Part shown: one piece after another, positions 18,111 to 27,751 of the stretch
How positions within the stretch are numbered: position 1 is the first letter of the stretch
Layout of the letters: every line of letters begins with the position of its first letter
Made by a program: the position numbers and the translations under genes
The notes under the pieces: model-generated
The model's database searches: none
What the model was told of the DNA's origin: nothing
The model's input: the letters and a program-made list of their open reading frames with translations, nothing else
Assembly (NCBI GenBank): GCA_024689425.1
Contig: JAILDN010000068.1
Span: 1 to 36,782, forward strand
DNA from: Methanobrevibacter sp.
GTDB lineage: Archaea > Methanobacteriota > Methanobacteria > Methanobacteriales > Methanobacteriaceae
Reading direction: 5' to 3'
DNA: 36,782 nucleotides

Positions 18111-19836
18111 AATTTTTAATTGTAATTACAGTACTGTTCAAACCCAATACTCTTGAGTAATCGATTTTATCTGCAATTTTATTTAAAACACTAATATTGT
18201 CAAATTCTAAATCATCCTTTTCAACTACTGGATTGAAGTCAATTCCAGTGTCTTTTATGGATACCAATATGTTATCATCATTATTTCTAACAATAACATC
18301 AATAGCATCAACGCTTTCGTTGGTGTTAATGATATTTACAAGCATTTCCTCAATAGCTAAACTGACAAAAGCAGCTGATTTGTTTCCAGATAGATACTCT
18401 TGGACTTCACGAGCTAGATTAACAGCCTCTTTAACATCCCCATTTATGGTATGCTCAAATACTTTTTTTCCGTCATTGTGCTTGTTAATAAAGAATCCTG
18501 AATATTCTCCATTCGTCTTTCTGTTAATATATGTTGAATAGGTAATGATGAACAATATTGTAAATGCCTCGGCAATTGCAAATGAAATCCAAATTCCATT
18601 TCCTCCAATCAAGAAAGACAATAAAACTGCAAACCCAATTGGACAAATAAACCCTTCAAGTAGTGAAATTATTGTAGATAATTGATTTTTCTGAATTGAT
18701 TGAGCATAGAAAGTATATAAAAAGGTTATTGCTGTTCCAACATAACTAATTGCAAAAATTCTAATAGCATTCAATACAATAGGAACATCAGAAGGATTTT
18801 TAACACTATACAATAATAGCAAAGCCTGCGGATAAACAACAAATAAAGCTGATAACACCAAACTTGCAGCCACTACAATCTTTAGAGATCTTTTAATTAT
18901 GTAATTTACACCAGAATAATCTTCTTCCTTAAAGTAAACAGACACAATTGGAGACATTGTCTGTGCAGTTCCAATTAAGAAGATGTACAATATAAATAAA
19001 CTATTATAACAGATACTAAAAGCAACGATACCAGATTTTCCAATGTACATACCTACAAGAATATTTACGAGGAATAATTTTAAAGTTAAGTATAATTGGG
19101 TGGATGAAGATGAAAATCCAGATTTCACGATTCGTTTTAGATAATCAAATAAGGATTTTACTTTTAGTTTTATAAATCTTAATGTGCGTTCTGGTTTAAA
19201 GAAATAATATGAAATAATAATTGAACCTACAATATATCCTGTCGAAGTTGCCAATGCAGCACCTGAAAGCCCCATGCCTAAAAATTTAATGTAAATAAAA
19301 TCACAACAAAGATTAACAATATTAGCTATTAGTATTGCTCTAAAAGGCAATGTTGGAATACCATCTGCGCGTATAAAGTAAGATAAACTCATCATATAAC
19401 ATAAAAACGGCATTCCAATAATTAATGCAATGAAAAATTGATTAACACTAGGGGCCAACTCCGGTTGTGATATACATAATAATTGTGAAATATTATTTGA
19501 AAACAACAATCCAAAAATCGTGATTAATAGGCCTATCGATAAAAGTGATGTAACGGATACGGAAAAATAACTATTACTTTTCTCATCATCGAATTCCGCT
19601 TTTGCAACAGAACAAAGTACACTACCCCCCAACCCAATCATCCAGTAAATGAGATTAACAAATGTAATAACTGGAGCTACACTCTGAATAGGAGCCAGAT
19701 TTCCCGCTCCAATCAAAAAACTTACAATTAATCCATCTACAAAAAGACAGATATTTCCAGCCATTGAAGTGAATAATGTTGGAAGGAAAAATTCCTTAAA
19801 TTTACTTCTCAATAAATTATAGTTTCTTTCATACAT
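18109..19836 (-). CDS. MATE-family exporter fused to an anti-sigma-type ATPase domain
   Basis: Residues 1 to about 440 form a polytopic MATE/MOP transporter (about 12 hydrophobic spans; N-terminal VDGLIVSFLIGAGNLAPI). Residues 462-575 are a cytoplasmic HATPase domain of the RsbW/SpoIIAB type: N-box LAIEEMLVNII with Glu497 and Asn501, and G1 box VSIKDTGIDFNP with Asp529 and Gly531. The ATP-lid glycines present in the stand-alone kinase nearby (GGLG) are missing: the equivalent segment reads FDNIS. The tail may therefore bind a STAS partner without working as a kinase (inference). The start ATG 19836 has a GAGGT site and lies 10 bases after the NRPS stop, so exporter and synthetase are made together. 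A longer in-frame start at 19872 would overlap the NRPS. Confidence 0.92.
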   Translation of the reverse strand: MYERNYNLLRSKFKEFFLPTLFTSMAGNICLFVDGLIVSFLIGAGNLAPIQSVAPVITFVNLIYWMIGLGGSVLCSVAKAEFDDEKSNSYFSVSVTSLLSIGLLITIFGLLFSNNISQLLCISQPELAPSVNQFFIALIIGMPFLCYMMSLSYFIRADGIPTLPFRAILIANIVNLCCDFIYIKFLGMGLSGAALATSTGYIVGSIIISYYFFKPERTLRFIKLKVKSLFDYLKRIVKSGFSSSSTQLYLTLKLFLVNILVGMYIGKSGIVAFSICYNSLFILYIFLIGTAQTMSPIVSVYFKEEDYSGVNYIIKRSLKIVVAASLVLSALFVVYPQALLLLYSVKNPSDVPIVLNAIRIFAISYVGTAITFLYTFYAQSIQKNQLSTIISLLEGFICPIGFAVLLSFLIGGNGIWISFAIAEAFTILFIITYSTYINRKTNGEYSGFFINKHNDGKKVFEHTINGDVKEAVNLAREVQEYLSGNKSAAFVSLAIEEMLVNIINTNESVDAIDVIVRNNDDNILVSIKDTGIDFNPVVEKDDLEFDNISVLNKIADKIDYSRVLGLNSTVITIKN

Positions 19837-19846
19837 CTTTAAACCT

Positions 19847-22800
19847 CTAAACACTAAAGAAATCAAGATCATCTAAGAACTTGACAAAATTATAAATGTA
19901 TTCTTCAGATATAAATGGCCATTTAATGCCTAAACGATATAATGCCTGAATAGTGTAGGTATTGTCTACTGGCAACCAAATCTTTTTAACCTTTCCAGAA
20001 CCAATTGATGTTATGAGACCAGAAACGCCCTCCTGTTTAGATTTATCAGCTAACGCTTGATCCAAAGCATTTTGATAGTCCTCTTCTTCAGCAGGTTCAA
20101 TATCAAATCCTAAAGGCTTGATAATTTCAATAATGTCACCAAAAGAAACACTATGATAATCATATGGATGGAACACTGTACACTCTTTAGGTGTTTTTGA
20201 AAGATTTACAATAGCTTTTGCGGTAATGTCGATTGGTGAAAATTCCACATTGCTCATTAACATTGAATAAGGCATTTTTCCAATTGTTACAAATGCTTTC
20301 AAACGATTAATGAATCCATTTGTTTCAAAGTTAATTTGGAATTCACTATCTGAGCTTCTTGCCATCAAGTTTCCAACTCTCATGATTTTAACATCCAAAT
20401 CGTCATTCACTGCAGCTTCCAATACAGCACGTTCTGCCAAGAATTTTGAATTGAGATACTGGTTGTCTACTGCCTGACCTATAAACAAATCATTTTCAGT
20501 AAATTTAACATCAACCGGAGGATAATTGTTTATACTTTCACCAGCAATACTGTATGTTGAAACCTGAACATATTTTGCATTTTTCATCTTTGCAAATTTA
20601 AGTCCGTTAATTACACCACCAAGGTTAATGTCTTCAATATCTGTTCCAGAAGAGAAGTGTTTTACATTAGCTGCACAGTTAACTACAGTATCAATCTTTT
20701 CGGAAACAAGATTTTCAAAGTCTTCAGGGTTAGTGATATCACCTTCAATAATGTGCAACCTTTCAGAGAATGCATCCTTATATTCATTGGAGAAATAATA
20801 GAATAGCAATGATTTTAATCTTTCTTCACCACTTAACACTTTATTTGCCCTTATGAAACAATAAATATCACCATTTTCATTTTCTAACAATTCACGTAAG
20901 ACATGAATTCCTAAAAATCCAGTAGCTCCCGTAAGTAAAACATTACCAAGACTATCCTTGATTTCACCTTTGCTGATTGTTTCAAGATTGTTTTTCTTAA
21001 GCAAGGCATTAATTTGGGAATAATCATAGGTCAATTCTGATTTCTTCTCCAATGTTTCATCAGATAAAATAAACTCAGATAATGCTCTTGGAGTTGGATT
21101 TGAAAATACATCACCATAATTCAAGTTATAATTATGGTTTAATGCTTCCATAGTAATTTTTGTAACAAGTAAGGATGTTCCACCTATTTCAAAGAAACTG
21201 TCTGTGGCACTTACTTCATCAAGCCCTAAAATTTCAGCAAATAAGTTTGCAAAGAATGCTTCAACATCATTTTCAGGAGCAACATATTCCGTAATTAAGA
21301 CAGGTTCAGGCAAGTTTCTCAAATCGGTTTTACCGTTAACGGTTTGAGGCATTTCATCAAGTTCCATATAAACTGTTGGAACCATATAATATACCAGTTT
21401 TTCAGCAAGAGATGCCTTCAAATCATCAATATTAATTGAATATCCGTTTTCTTCACGATTTTCATCTTTATAATCATCATGAACTGTGAAATAAGCACAT
21501 AAGTGGTCATTACCCTTAATTTTTCTTACAACCACCGCAACGGATTTGATTCCAGGATATTTTGAAAGATCTACTTCAATTTCTCCGATTTCAATTCTCA
21601 AACCTCTAAGTTTAATCTGATTGTCCATTCTTCCAAATACATAATAGTCACCATCTTCAGTAACTTTAACGAAGTCACCAGAACGATAGAATCTGATTCC
21701 ATTAATTACTTCATAGGCCTCTGCATTTTTCTCAGGACGGTTCAGATATTCTCTTGAAACACCTTTTCCTGCAATATACAATTCCCCAATGACATTTGGA
21801 GGTAGAGGATTTGAATCAAAATCCATAACTCTCTCATGAACATTGAATAGTTCCTTTCCAATATGGATATCTGGACTTTCAAGTAGCTGACCGTTACAAT
21901 AAACCGTAGTTTCAGTCGGCCCATACATGTTGAATAGTTTTCCATTTGAATTTTCGCTGAGCAATTCATATAATCTTTTGGAGAATGGTTCTCCCGCATG
22001 AATATATACTTTAAATCCATACATTGTTTCCTGCATTGCTTCAATTTCCAGATACTGTAACAGGCGTGAAGGAGTTGCAATGTAAACATTGGCCCCGCTT
22101 CTGTGAATCAAGTCCATCATTTCAATCGGATCCTTGTATTCCACATCATTTGCAAACACCATAGGAACACCATTTAACAAAGATCCCATCAGTTCCTGTT
22201 GGAATACATCAAAAGCAACTGTTGTTGTTGATAAAACCTTATAATCTTCTTTTTCAAGATTGTGTACTAATTCATATGTACAGACATTTCTTGGGTCCGG
22301 ATAAACGAAGTTTGCAATGTTTCCGTGCTCCAGGATAACTCCTTTAGGAAGTCCTGTTGAACCTGAAGTGTAAATAAGGTATGCCATGTTGTTGGCATGT
22401 ACATCAGGATTAGGATTTGAAGTGTCTTCATGTTTAAGCAGTTCATTAACATCCAATAGGTTTTCAGAGTACTCACTTAAATCAATGCATTTTTTCTCAA
22501 TTACATCATCCACAATTATGAATTTTGATTCACTGTCAGTCAAGACATGCTCAATTCTTTCAGAAGGATATTCTGAGTCCACAGGAATGAATGCTGCACC
22601 AGATTTTAAAATACCGAATATGGATGCAATCACATTACTGTTCCTATTCAATATGAACATTACCCTGTCTTCAGGACCGACACCTTTTTCAATAAGGCTG
22701 TGGGCAATTCTGTTTGCTTTCTTATTTAATTCATCATAAGTGAATTCACCGTCGGTAGCATATAGGATAACCCTATCAGGATGCAATTCCGCTTGATTTT

Positions 22801-25800
22801 CAAATATCTTATTCAATCTGTCTTCTGGAATTTCATCATATTCCAAATCATCAGCACTCCAATCATCATTTTCAATGATTGAAATATCTTTCATCAAAGT
22901 AGTCTGATCGAATGTTTGGAACTTGTTTAAGACAATGCGGATACAATCAAGGAAAGTACTAATTAAAGTATCTGAGTACAATTGGTCGTTGTATTCACAG
23001 AAAATTCTGTATTGGTTATCTACTTCAACCACATTAAGACTTATTTTAAATTTCAATCCTTCATAATCAAGTGATTGTCTTTCGACACTCATTCCACCGA
23101 TTTCAATGTCTTCAATGATTTTTCCATGATATGCGTATAATATCTCCGGAGTGATATCAAATTCATTTGAAATTTCAGTTAAAGGATATGAAGAGTAAGT
23201 CAATACATTCAACCATTCCCCATTAACATATTCGAAATATTCCTTAATAGTCAAATCAGAATTTAACTTTAATGCTAAAGGAAGGGTTTTAACCATCATT
23301 GCCAATGTTTTTTGCTGGTTTGGATTGAACCTACCATTGGTAATTGTAGCAATAAATGTATCTCTTTTATAAACAAATTTGTTTAAAACAAATGAAGTTG
23401 CCGCCAGGAATAAATTATTTTGACTGATGTTTGATTTCAAACAGAATTCATCAATAGCTCCTTTATCTAAGAAAACATCCTCAATTGCTGCTTTACCTTT
23501 TGATTCATCACCATTAATGTCCTGTGCAATCACAGTTGCATCATCAAATTCTTTTATTTTGTTAAAGAAGAATAGTTCTGCTTCTTTGTATAAGCTAGAT
23601 TGTTCTGTTTTGATTTCGTTCAATGAATATTCAAATCCGTCAAGCTCTTCAAGTTCATAGTCCTTTCCATCATAGATTTTAGCAATTTCATCAAATAATA
23701 TGTTAAGTGAAGTTCCGTCAACAATAATATGGTGGAAATCGGCCAGAAGCATTGAATCTCCAACTATCTTGAATCTGAACAGTGGCCCTTCTTCCAGTTT
23801 GAATGGCTGTACAAATTCATCCAAATCAACTTCCTGAACCATTTCAATCATATCATCAACTTTCAAATCATCCCTTCTCTGTTGGTAAACTTCACCGTTC
23901 TCCATTACAATTCTTGTCTTTAAATATGGGTGATTTTCAATAGCTGTGATTATTGATGACTTGAGTCTTTCTGCATCGATACCTTCACTGAATTCCATTT
24001 TCTTTGGAAGATTGTATGCTGTGTTTTCAGGGTCTTTAATACAGTCAAAGTAAACTCCAAGCTGATTTGAAGTCAATGGATACAATTCCTGAATATCCTC
24101 TGTTTCATCATCGACAATGTTCATTTCAGAAGCTATTTTTTCAATTGTCTTATGGCTCAATATTTCTGTAACATTCATCTGAGCATTCAAATTGCTGTAG
24201 ATTGCTGAAGTCAATTTAATTACAGACAATGAAGTCAATCCTATGCTGAACAAGTCCGTATTTACACCAAACTCATCAATGCCTAAAATTTCAGAAACCA
24301 TGTTGAATAGTTCCTTTTCAATATCTGTTCTTGGTTTTATGAATTCATCAATGTCAATTTCGGGATCAGGCAAGTTTTTAAAGTCTGTTTTTCCATTAGG
24401 TGTTTTTGGAAATTCATCAAGTTGTGTGAAATATGACGGAATCATATATTCAGGCAATGAATCAGCCAAGTGCTGTTTTAAATCATCTAAGTCATTATAT
24501 TCTGTTGCTGTGAAATAAGCACATAAATGTTCTATTGAATTGATTTTCTTAACTACAACTTTTGAGAGAGTCACATTTTCATAGTTTGCAATGGCCCCTT
24601 CAATTTCGGACAATTCTATTCTTAAACCTCTGAGTTTGATTTGAGTATCATTACGTCCTAAAACATACAGCTCTCCATCATAGTCTTTCTTACCTAAATC
24701 TCCAGTGTTATAATATGGAATGTCATTTAATTGCATGAATACCTTCTCTGTCTGTTCAGGATTATTCAGATAACCTCTTGCAATTCCCGCACCTCCGACA
24801 TAAATTTCACCGGATACATATGGAGGTAGCTGATTTCCATCAATATCCATTACCTTATCCACAACATTCAGCATTTTCCATCCTGCAGTTACATTAGGAG
24901 AGTCAATTAGTTTATAATGTGAAGCTATTGTTACCTCTGTTGGCCCATATGAGTTGTAAATGTCTGCTGAAGTGTATTTTGACAATCTATCAAATAACAC
25001 TGGAGGGAATCCTTCACCACCTACAACAATAACCTTGCAGTTGCCAATAACTTCCTGAATTTCTTCAAGTTGCAAGTATTCGAGCAGTCTTGTTGGTGTT
25101 GAACCAAAACCTTCAGCACCAGTTGTTTTAAACAGTTCTACCAATTCCAAAGGATCAATTGCCTGTTCATCATTAGCGAATACCACCGGCAGACCATTCA
25201 GTATTGTTCCGAAGATTTCCCTTAAAAATACAATGAATGAAACAGTTGAAATTGAAATGAACTTATTACACTTATGATTTAACTCATAAATTGGAACATT
25301 TTCCTCAACATTAGCTATATAGTTTGAAATTCCCCTGTGAGTAATCATTACTCCTTTCGGTTTTCCAGTTGATCCTGAAGTGTAAATTAAGAAACAAAGA
25401 TTATCTGGAGTTAAATTAATCTCAGGATTAGAATCATCGTCTTCTGATAGTAATTCATCAACATCTATCGTATTTTCACCATCATATTCTATTTCAGATG
25501 AGGTAATGACAAACTTTGAGTCACTATCTTCAAGAATTTGGTTGATTCTGTTTTTCGGATAATTTGGATCGATTGGAATGAATGCCGCCCCCGCTTTGAC
25601 AATACCCAAAACGGCAGCAATCAAATCACTGTTTCTTCTCATCATAAACATTACTCTATCTTCAACATTAACCCCTCTTTTGATTAAAGCATTGGCAATT
25701 CTGTTTGCTTTTTTATTTAACTCATCATAAGTTAGTTCGCCGTCTTCAGCATAGAGTATTGTTTTATCAGGATTTTCAAGAGCAATGTTTTCAAATATCT

Positions 25801-27664
25801 TATTTATGATTCCTTCATTTGCAAGTTCGATTTCAAAGTCTTCATCCAATTCCAAAGTCTTGCAAATGGAAATGTTTTTAAGCAATACATCATCTGATGC
25901 GAATTTATCGAATAAAACATCCATTGCATTTAGGAATTCATCCATTAATTCCTTTGAATAGAATGATTCATCATAACTGATGTTGATCTTTCCACTTTCA
26001 AAGTTGAATACTAATTTATAATCTTTAGTGTCATATTCATCTTCAAAGAAAAGGATTTCACTTTCAAAGTCTAATTTTCGATTGTTTAAAAGAGGATAAT
26101 TTTTATATTCCTCAAAGCATTGTTTAAAATCGTCAAAAAACTCACGAACTGTCAAATCCGTATTAAAATGATAACCCGCAGCCACACGATTGTATGCAAT
26201 TAGAATATCTTTTGAAAATGAAAATTTGGTTAAGTTATACAGAAAAGTCGCAAGCAAGAATTTTTCCTTTGATAAACGGTACTTGTTAGCTATATTTTTT
26301 AATTTATCAATATCAACAGGTTTAGAGATTATCTTAAAGTTCACCTTATCCCCACTGACATCTGGTGAAATCGCAGTTGGATGATCAAATGAATTTATTA
26401 AATTGTTATAATAATTTTCAGCGTTGAAAAAGTCTATAACATCCACATTATAATCCCTGCATTTTTTAGATGAATCTTTATTAATTTGTTTTACTAAACG
26501 TTTAAGGCCTGATGCCATTGCATCTATTTCCTTTGAGCTAAAACAGGATTTGTCATATTCAATGAATATTGACTGCAATCCTTTTTCATCAGAATAGTTC
26601 TTGTTTATTCTGAAGTGAAGTGGGAATTTAATATCCTTTTGAAGTGTTAGGAACTTTGAATCCTGATCTGTGGAATTTGATACAATTGAAATCATTGAAA
26701 TGCAGTCAGGATCAATTCCTACATTTCTTAAATCTGTTGTATATTCACTGAATTGCAGTTTTGCATGACCCAACCCTTCTTTTAAAATGGATTTTGAATA
26801 TGCAAGCAATTCATCGAAAGTTAACTCTTCATCATACTCAAGTCTTAAAGGAATTGTATTTACAAACATTCCAAGCGCATCGCCTTGTCCAAAGTATCTT
26901 CCGTGAACGGATGTATTCAATACCAAATCTTTAAACAATTCATTGTCTTTTTTAGATTTTGATAGATATAAAAAATTAATTGCCAACGCAGTGACAAAAG
27001 GGGAATACCCTAAATCAGGAGTATTATCTAAAAGAACTTCAAGATACCCAAGCTGTGAATCATCAAAGGAATACCAATCCTGAGAATAATCTTTTAATGT
27101 TTCCAACCAGTATTGCTTATCATCACTGGCTTCACCAGATTTCAAATAGTCCAATTCCGCATTGACATATGTTTCATAGGAATAATCTATTGGAACATAT
27201 TCATCATTGTTTTTATAAGCTTCAATGCATTTTTCAATTTCTTGCGGAACGATTGAGTAAAGTGATGTTCCATCAAGCAAAATGTGTTGAACAACACCAA
27301 TAAGAACACATGAAGAATCTGTTTTTAAAACTGCCCATTTATACAATGGAGAATCAAAGATATCGTCAAATGGTCTATCCAGATAGTCTTTAATAAATTC
27401 ATCAAGATTACCGTCTGGAACGTCAAATGTTTCAACATTTACATCAACGTCAACGTAATACTGTTTAAAGTCACCCGAATCATCATGTTTGATTTGCAAA
27501 TTTAAATAATTGTGAGAAACAGATTCAATAGCTAATTTTACTTTTTCAAAATCCCCTAAATCATAATCTTTTCTAAACTTAAGATAAAATGAATCGTTGT
27601 GAGGATTATTTATTTCAGAAAACAACAACATTTTTTGAGATGAAGATAAATCAAATAAATACAT
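19847..27664 (-). CDS. Two-module nonribosomal peptide synthetase with terminal thioester reductase
   Basis: The 2605-residue enzyme reads: C1 (1-420; QHILLDG with catalytic His127 and Asp131), an extra C-terminal C-domain lobe without the HHxxxDG motif (about 430-605), A1 (615-1095; YTSGSTGKPKG 761-771, Lys1092), T1 (Ser1145 in GLTSL), C2 (1195-1601; HHIIVDG 1311-1317), A2 (1616-2115; YTSGSTGLPKG, GPTETT, Lys2112), T2 (Ser2164 in GGTSL) and a reductase domain R (2241-2600; TGATGFLG 2245-2252, YxxxK 2403-2407). R domains release the chain as aldehyde or alcohol using NAD(P)H. A1 lacks the usual amino-anchoring Asp (Ile811 instead); A2 has it (Asp1819). I start at ATG 27664, just before LSSSQKMLL, the normal C-domain beginning, with a TATA box about 25 bases upstream; a frame extension to 27706 is possible. 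It is divergent from the regulatory operon and co-oriented with its exporter. Confidence 0.96.
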   Translation of the reverse strand: MYLFDLSSSQKMLLFSEINNPHNDSFYLKFRKDYDLGDFEKVKLAIESVSHNYLNLQIKHDDSGDFKQYYVDVDVNVETFDVPDGNLDEFIKDYLDRPFDDIFDSPLYKWAVLKTDSSCVLIGVVQHILLDGTSLYSIVPQEIEKCIEAYKNNDEYVPIDYSYETYVNAELDYLKSGEASDDKQYWLETLKDYSQDWYSFDDSQLGYLEVLLDNTPDLGYSPFVTALAINFLYLSKSKKDNELFKDLVLNTSVHGRYFGQGDALGMFVNTIPLRLEYDEELTFDELLAYSKSILKEGLGHAKLQFSEYTTDLRNVGIDPDCISMISIVSNSTDQDSKFLTLQKDIKFPLHFRINKNYSDEKGLQSIFIEYDKSCFSSKEIDAMASGLKRLVKQINKDSSKKCRDYNVDVIDFFNAENYYNNLINSFDHPTAISPDVSGDKVNFKIISKPVDIDKLKNIANKYRLSKEKFLLATFLYNLTKFSFSKDILIAYNRVAAGYHFNTDLTVREFFDDFKQCFEEYKNYPLLNNRKLDFESEILFFEDEYDTKDYKLVFNFESGKINISYDESFYSKELMDEFLNAMDVLFDKFASDDVLLKNISICKTLELDEDFEIELANEGIINKIFENIALENPDKTILYAEDGELTYDELNKKANRIANALIKRGVNVEDRVMFMMRRNSDLIAAVLGIVKAGAAFIPIDPNYPKNRINQILEDSDSKFVITSSEIEYDGENTIDVDELLSEDDDSNPEINLTPDNLCFLIYTSGSTGKPKGVMITHRGISNYIANVEENVPIYELNHKCNKFISISTVSFIVFLREIFGTILNGLPVVFANDEQAIDPLELVELFKTTGAEGFGSTPTRLLEYLQLEEIQEVIGNCKVIVVGGEGFPPVLFDRLSKYTSADIYNSYGPTEVTIASHYKLIDSPNVTAGWKMLNVVDKVMDIDGNQLPPYVSGEIYVGGAGIARGYLNNPEQTEKVFMQLNDIPYYNTGDLGKKDYDGELYVLGRNDTQIKLRGLRIELSEIEGAIANYENVTLSKVVVKKINSIEHLCAYFTATEYNDLDDLKQHLADSLPEYMIPSYFTQLDEFPKTPNGKTDFKNLPDPEIDIDEFIKPRTDIEKELFNMVSEILGIDEFGVNTDLFSIGLTSLSVIKLTSAIYSNLNAQMNVTEILSHKTIEKIASEMNIVDDETEDIQELYPLTSNQLGVYFDCIKDPENTAYNLPKKMEFSEGIDAERLKSSIITAIENHPYLKTRIVMENGEVYQQRRDDLKVDDMIEMVQEVDLDEFVQPFKLEEGPLFRFKIVGDSMLLADFHHIIVDGTSLNILFDEIAKIYDGKDYELEELDGFEYSLNEIKTEQSSLYKEAELFFFNKIKEFDDATVIAQDINGDESKGKAAIEDVFLDKGAIDEFCLKSNISQNNLFLAATSFVLNKFVYKRDTFIATITNGRFNPNQQKTLAMMVKTLPLALKLNSDLTIKEYFEYVNGEWLNVLTYSSYPLTEISNEFDITPEILYAYHGKIIEDIEIGGMSVERQSLDYEGLKFKISLNVVEVDNQYRIFCEYNDQLYSDTLISTFLDCIRIVLNKFQTFDQTTLMKDISIIENDDWSADDLEYDEIPEDRLNKIFENQAELHPDRVILYATDGEFTYDELNKKANRIAHSLIEKGVGPEDRVMFILNRNSNVIASIFGILKSGAAFIPVDSEYPSERIEHVLTDSESKFIIVDDVIEKKCIDLSEYSENLLDVNELLKHEDTSNPNPDVHANNMAYLIYTSGSTGLPKGVILEHGNIANFVYPDPRNVCTYELVHNLEKEDYKVLSTTTVAFDVFQQELMGSLLNGVPMVFANDVEYKDPIEMMDLIHRSGANVYIATPSRLLQYLEIEAMQETMYGFKVYIHAGEPFSKRLYELLSENSNGKLFNMYGPTETTVYCNGQLLESPDIHIGKELFNVHERVMDFDSNPLPPNVIGELYIAGKGVSREYLNRPEKNAEAYEVINGIRFYRSGDFVKVTEDGDYYVFGRMDNQIKLRGLRIEIGEIEVDLSKYPGIKSVAVVVRKIKGNDHLCAYFTVHDDYKDENREENGYSINIDDLKASLAEKLVYYMVPTVYMELDEMPQTVNGKTDLRNLPEPVLITEYVAPENDVEAFFANLFAEILGLDEVSATDSFFEIGGTSLLVTKITMEALNHNYNLNYGDVFSNPTPRALSEFILSDETLEKKSELTYDYSQINALLKKNNLETISKGEIKDSLGNVLLTGATGFLGIHVLRELLENENGDIYCFIRANKVLSGEERLKSLLFYYFSNEYKDAFSERLHIIEGDITNPEDFENLVSEKIDTVVNCAANVKHFSSGTDIEDINLGGVINGLKFAKMKNAKYVQVSTYSIAGESINNYPPVDVKFTENDLFIGQAVDNQYLNSKFLAERAVLEAAVNDDLDVKIMRVGNLMARSSDSEFQINFETNGFINRLKAFVTIGKMPYSMLMSNVEFSPIDITAKAIVNLSKTPKECTVFHPYDYHSVSFGDIIEIIKPLGFDIEPAEEEDYQNALDQALADKSKQEGVSGLITSIGSGKVKKIWLPVDNTYTIQALYRLGIKWPFISEEYIYNFVKFLDDLDFFSV

Positions 27665-27751
27665 ATTTGCCCTAAACTTTATTTTAAATATATATTTGTT
27701 GAACAAAATATTTAAGATAATAGGAATTATATAATTAATATAGTGATTAAT
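27665..27751. promoter_or_regulatory. Divergent promoter between the NRPS and the STAS-kinase-phosphatase-PPTase operon
   Basis: The 87 bases hold a minus-strand TATA box (plus-strand 27684-27697) about 25 bases from the NRPS ATG, and a plus-strand TATA-like box (27725-27738) close to the STAS ATG. No ribosome site is seen on either side, so both transcripts are probably leaderless or nearly so. Next to the NRPS TATA box is a perfect 13-base dyad, TTTGTT-G-AACAAA (27695-27707), a candidate operator that could control both directions. Confidence 0.55.

Noticed and set aside
19847-27664. Several frames of 60-120 codons antisense to or out of frame with the NRPS
   Set aside because: All lie inside a continuous, motif-complete NRPS reading frame; they are shadows of it.
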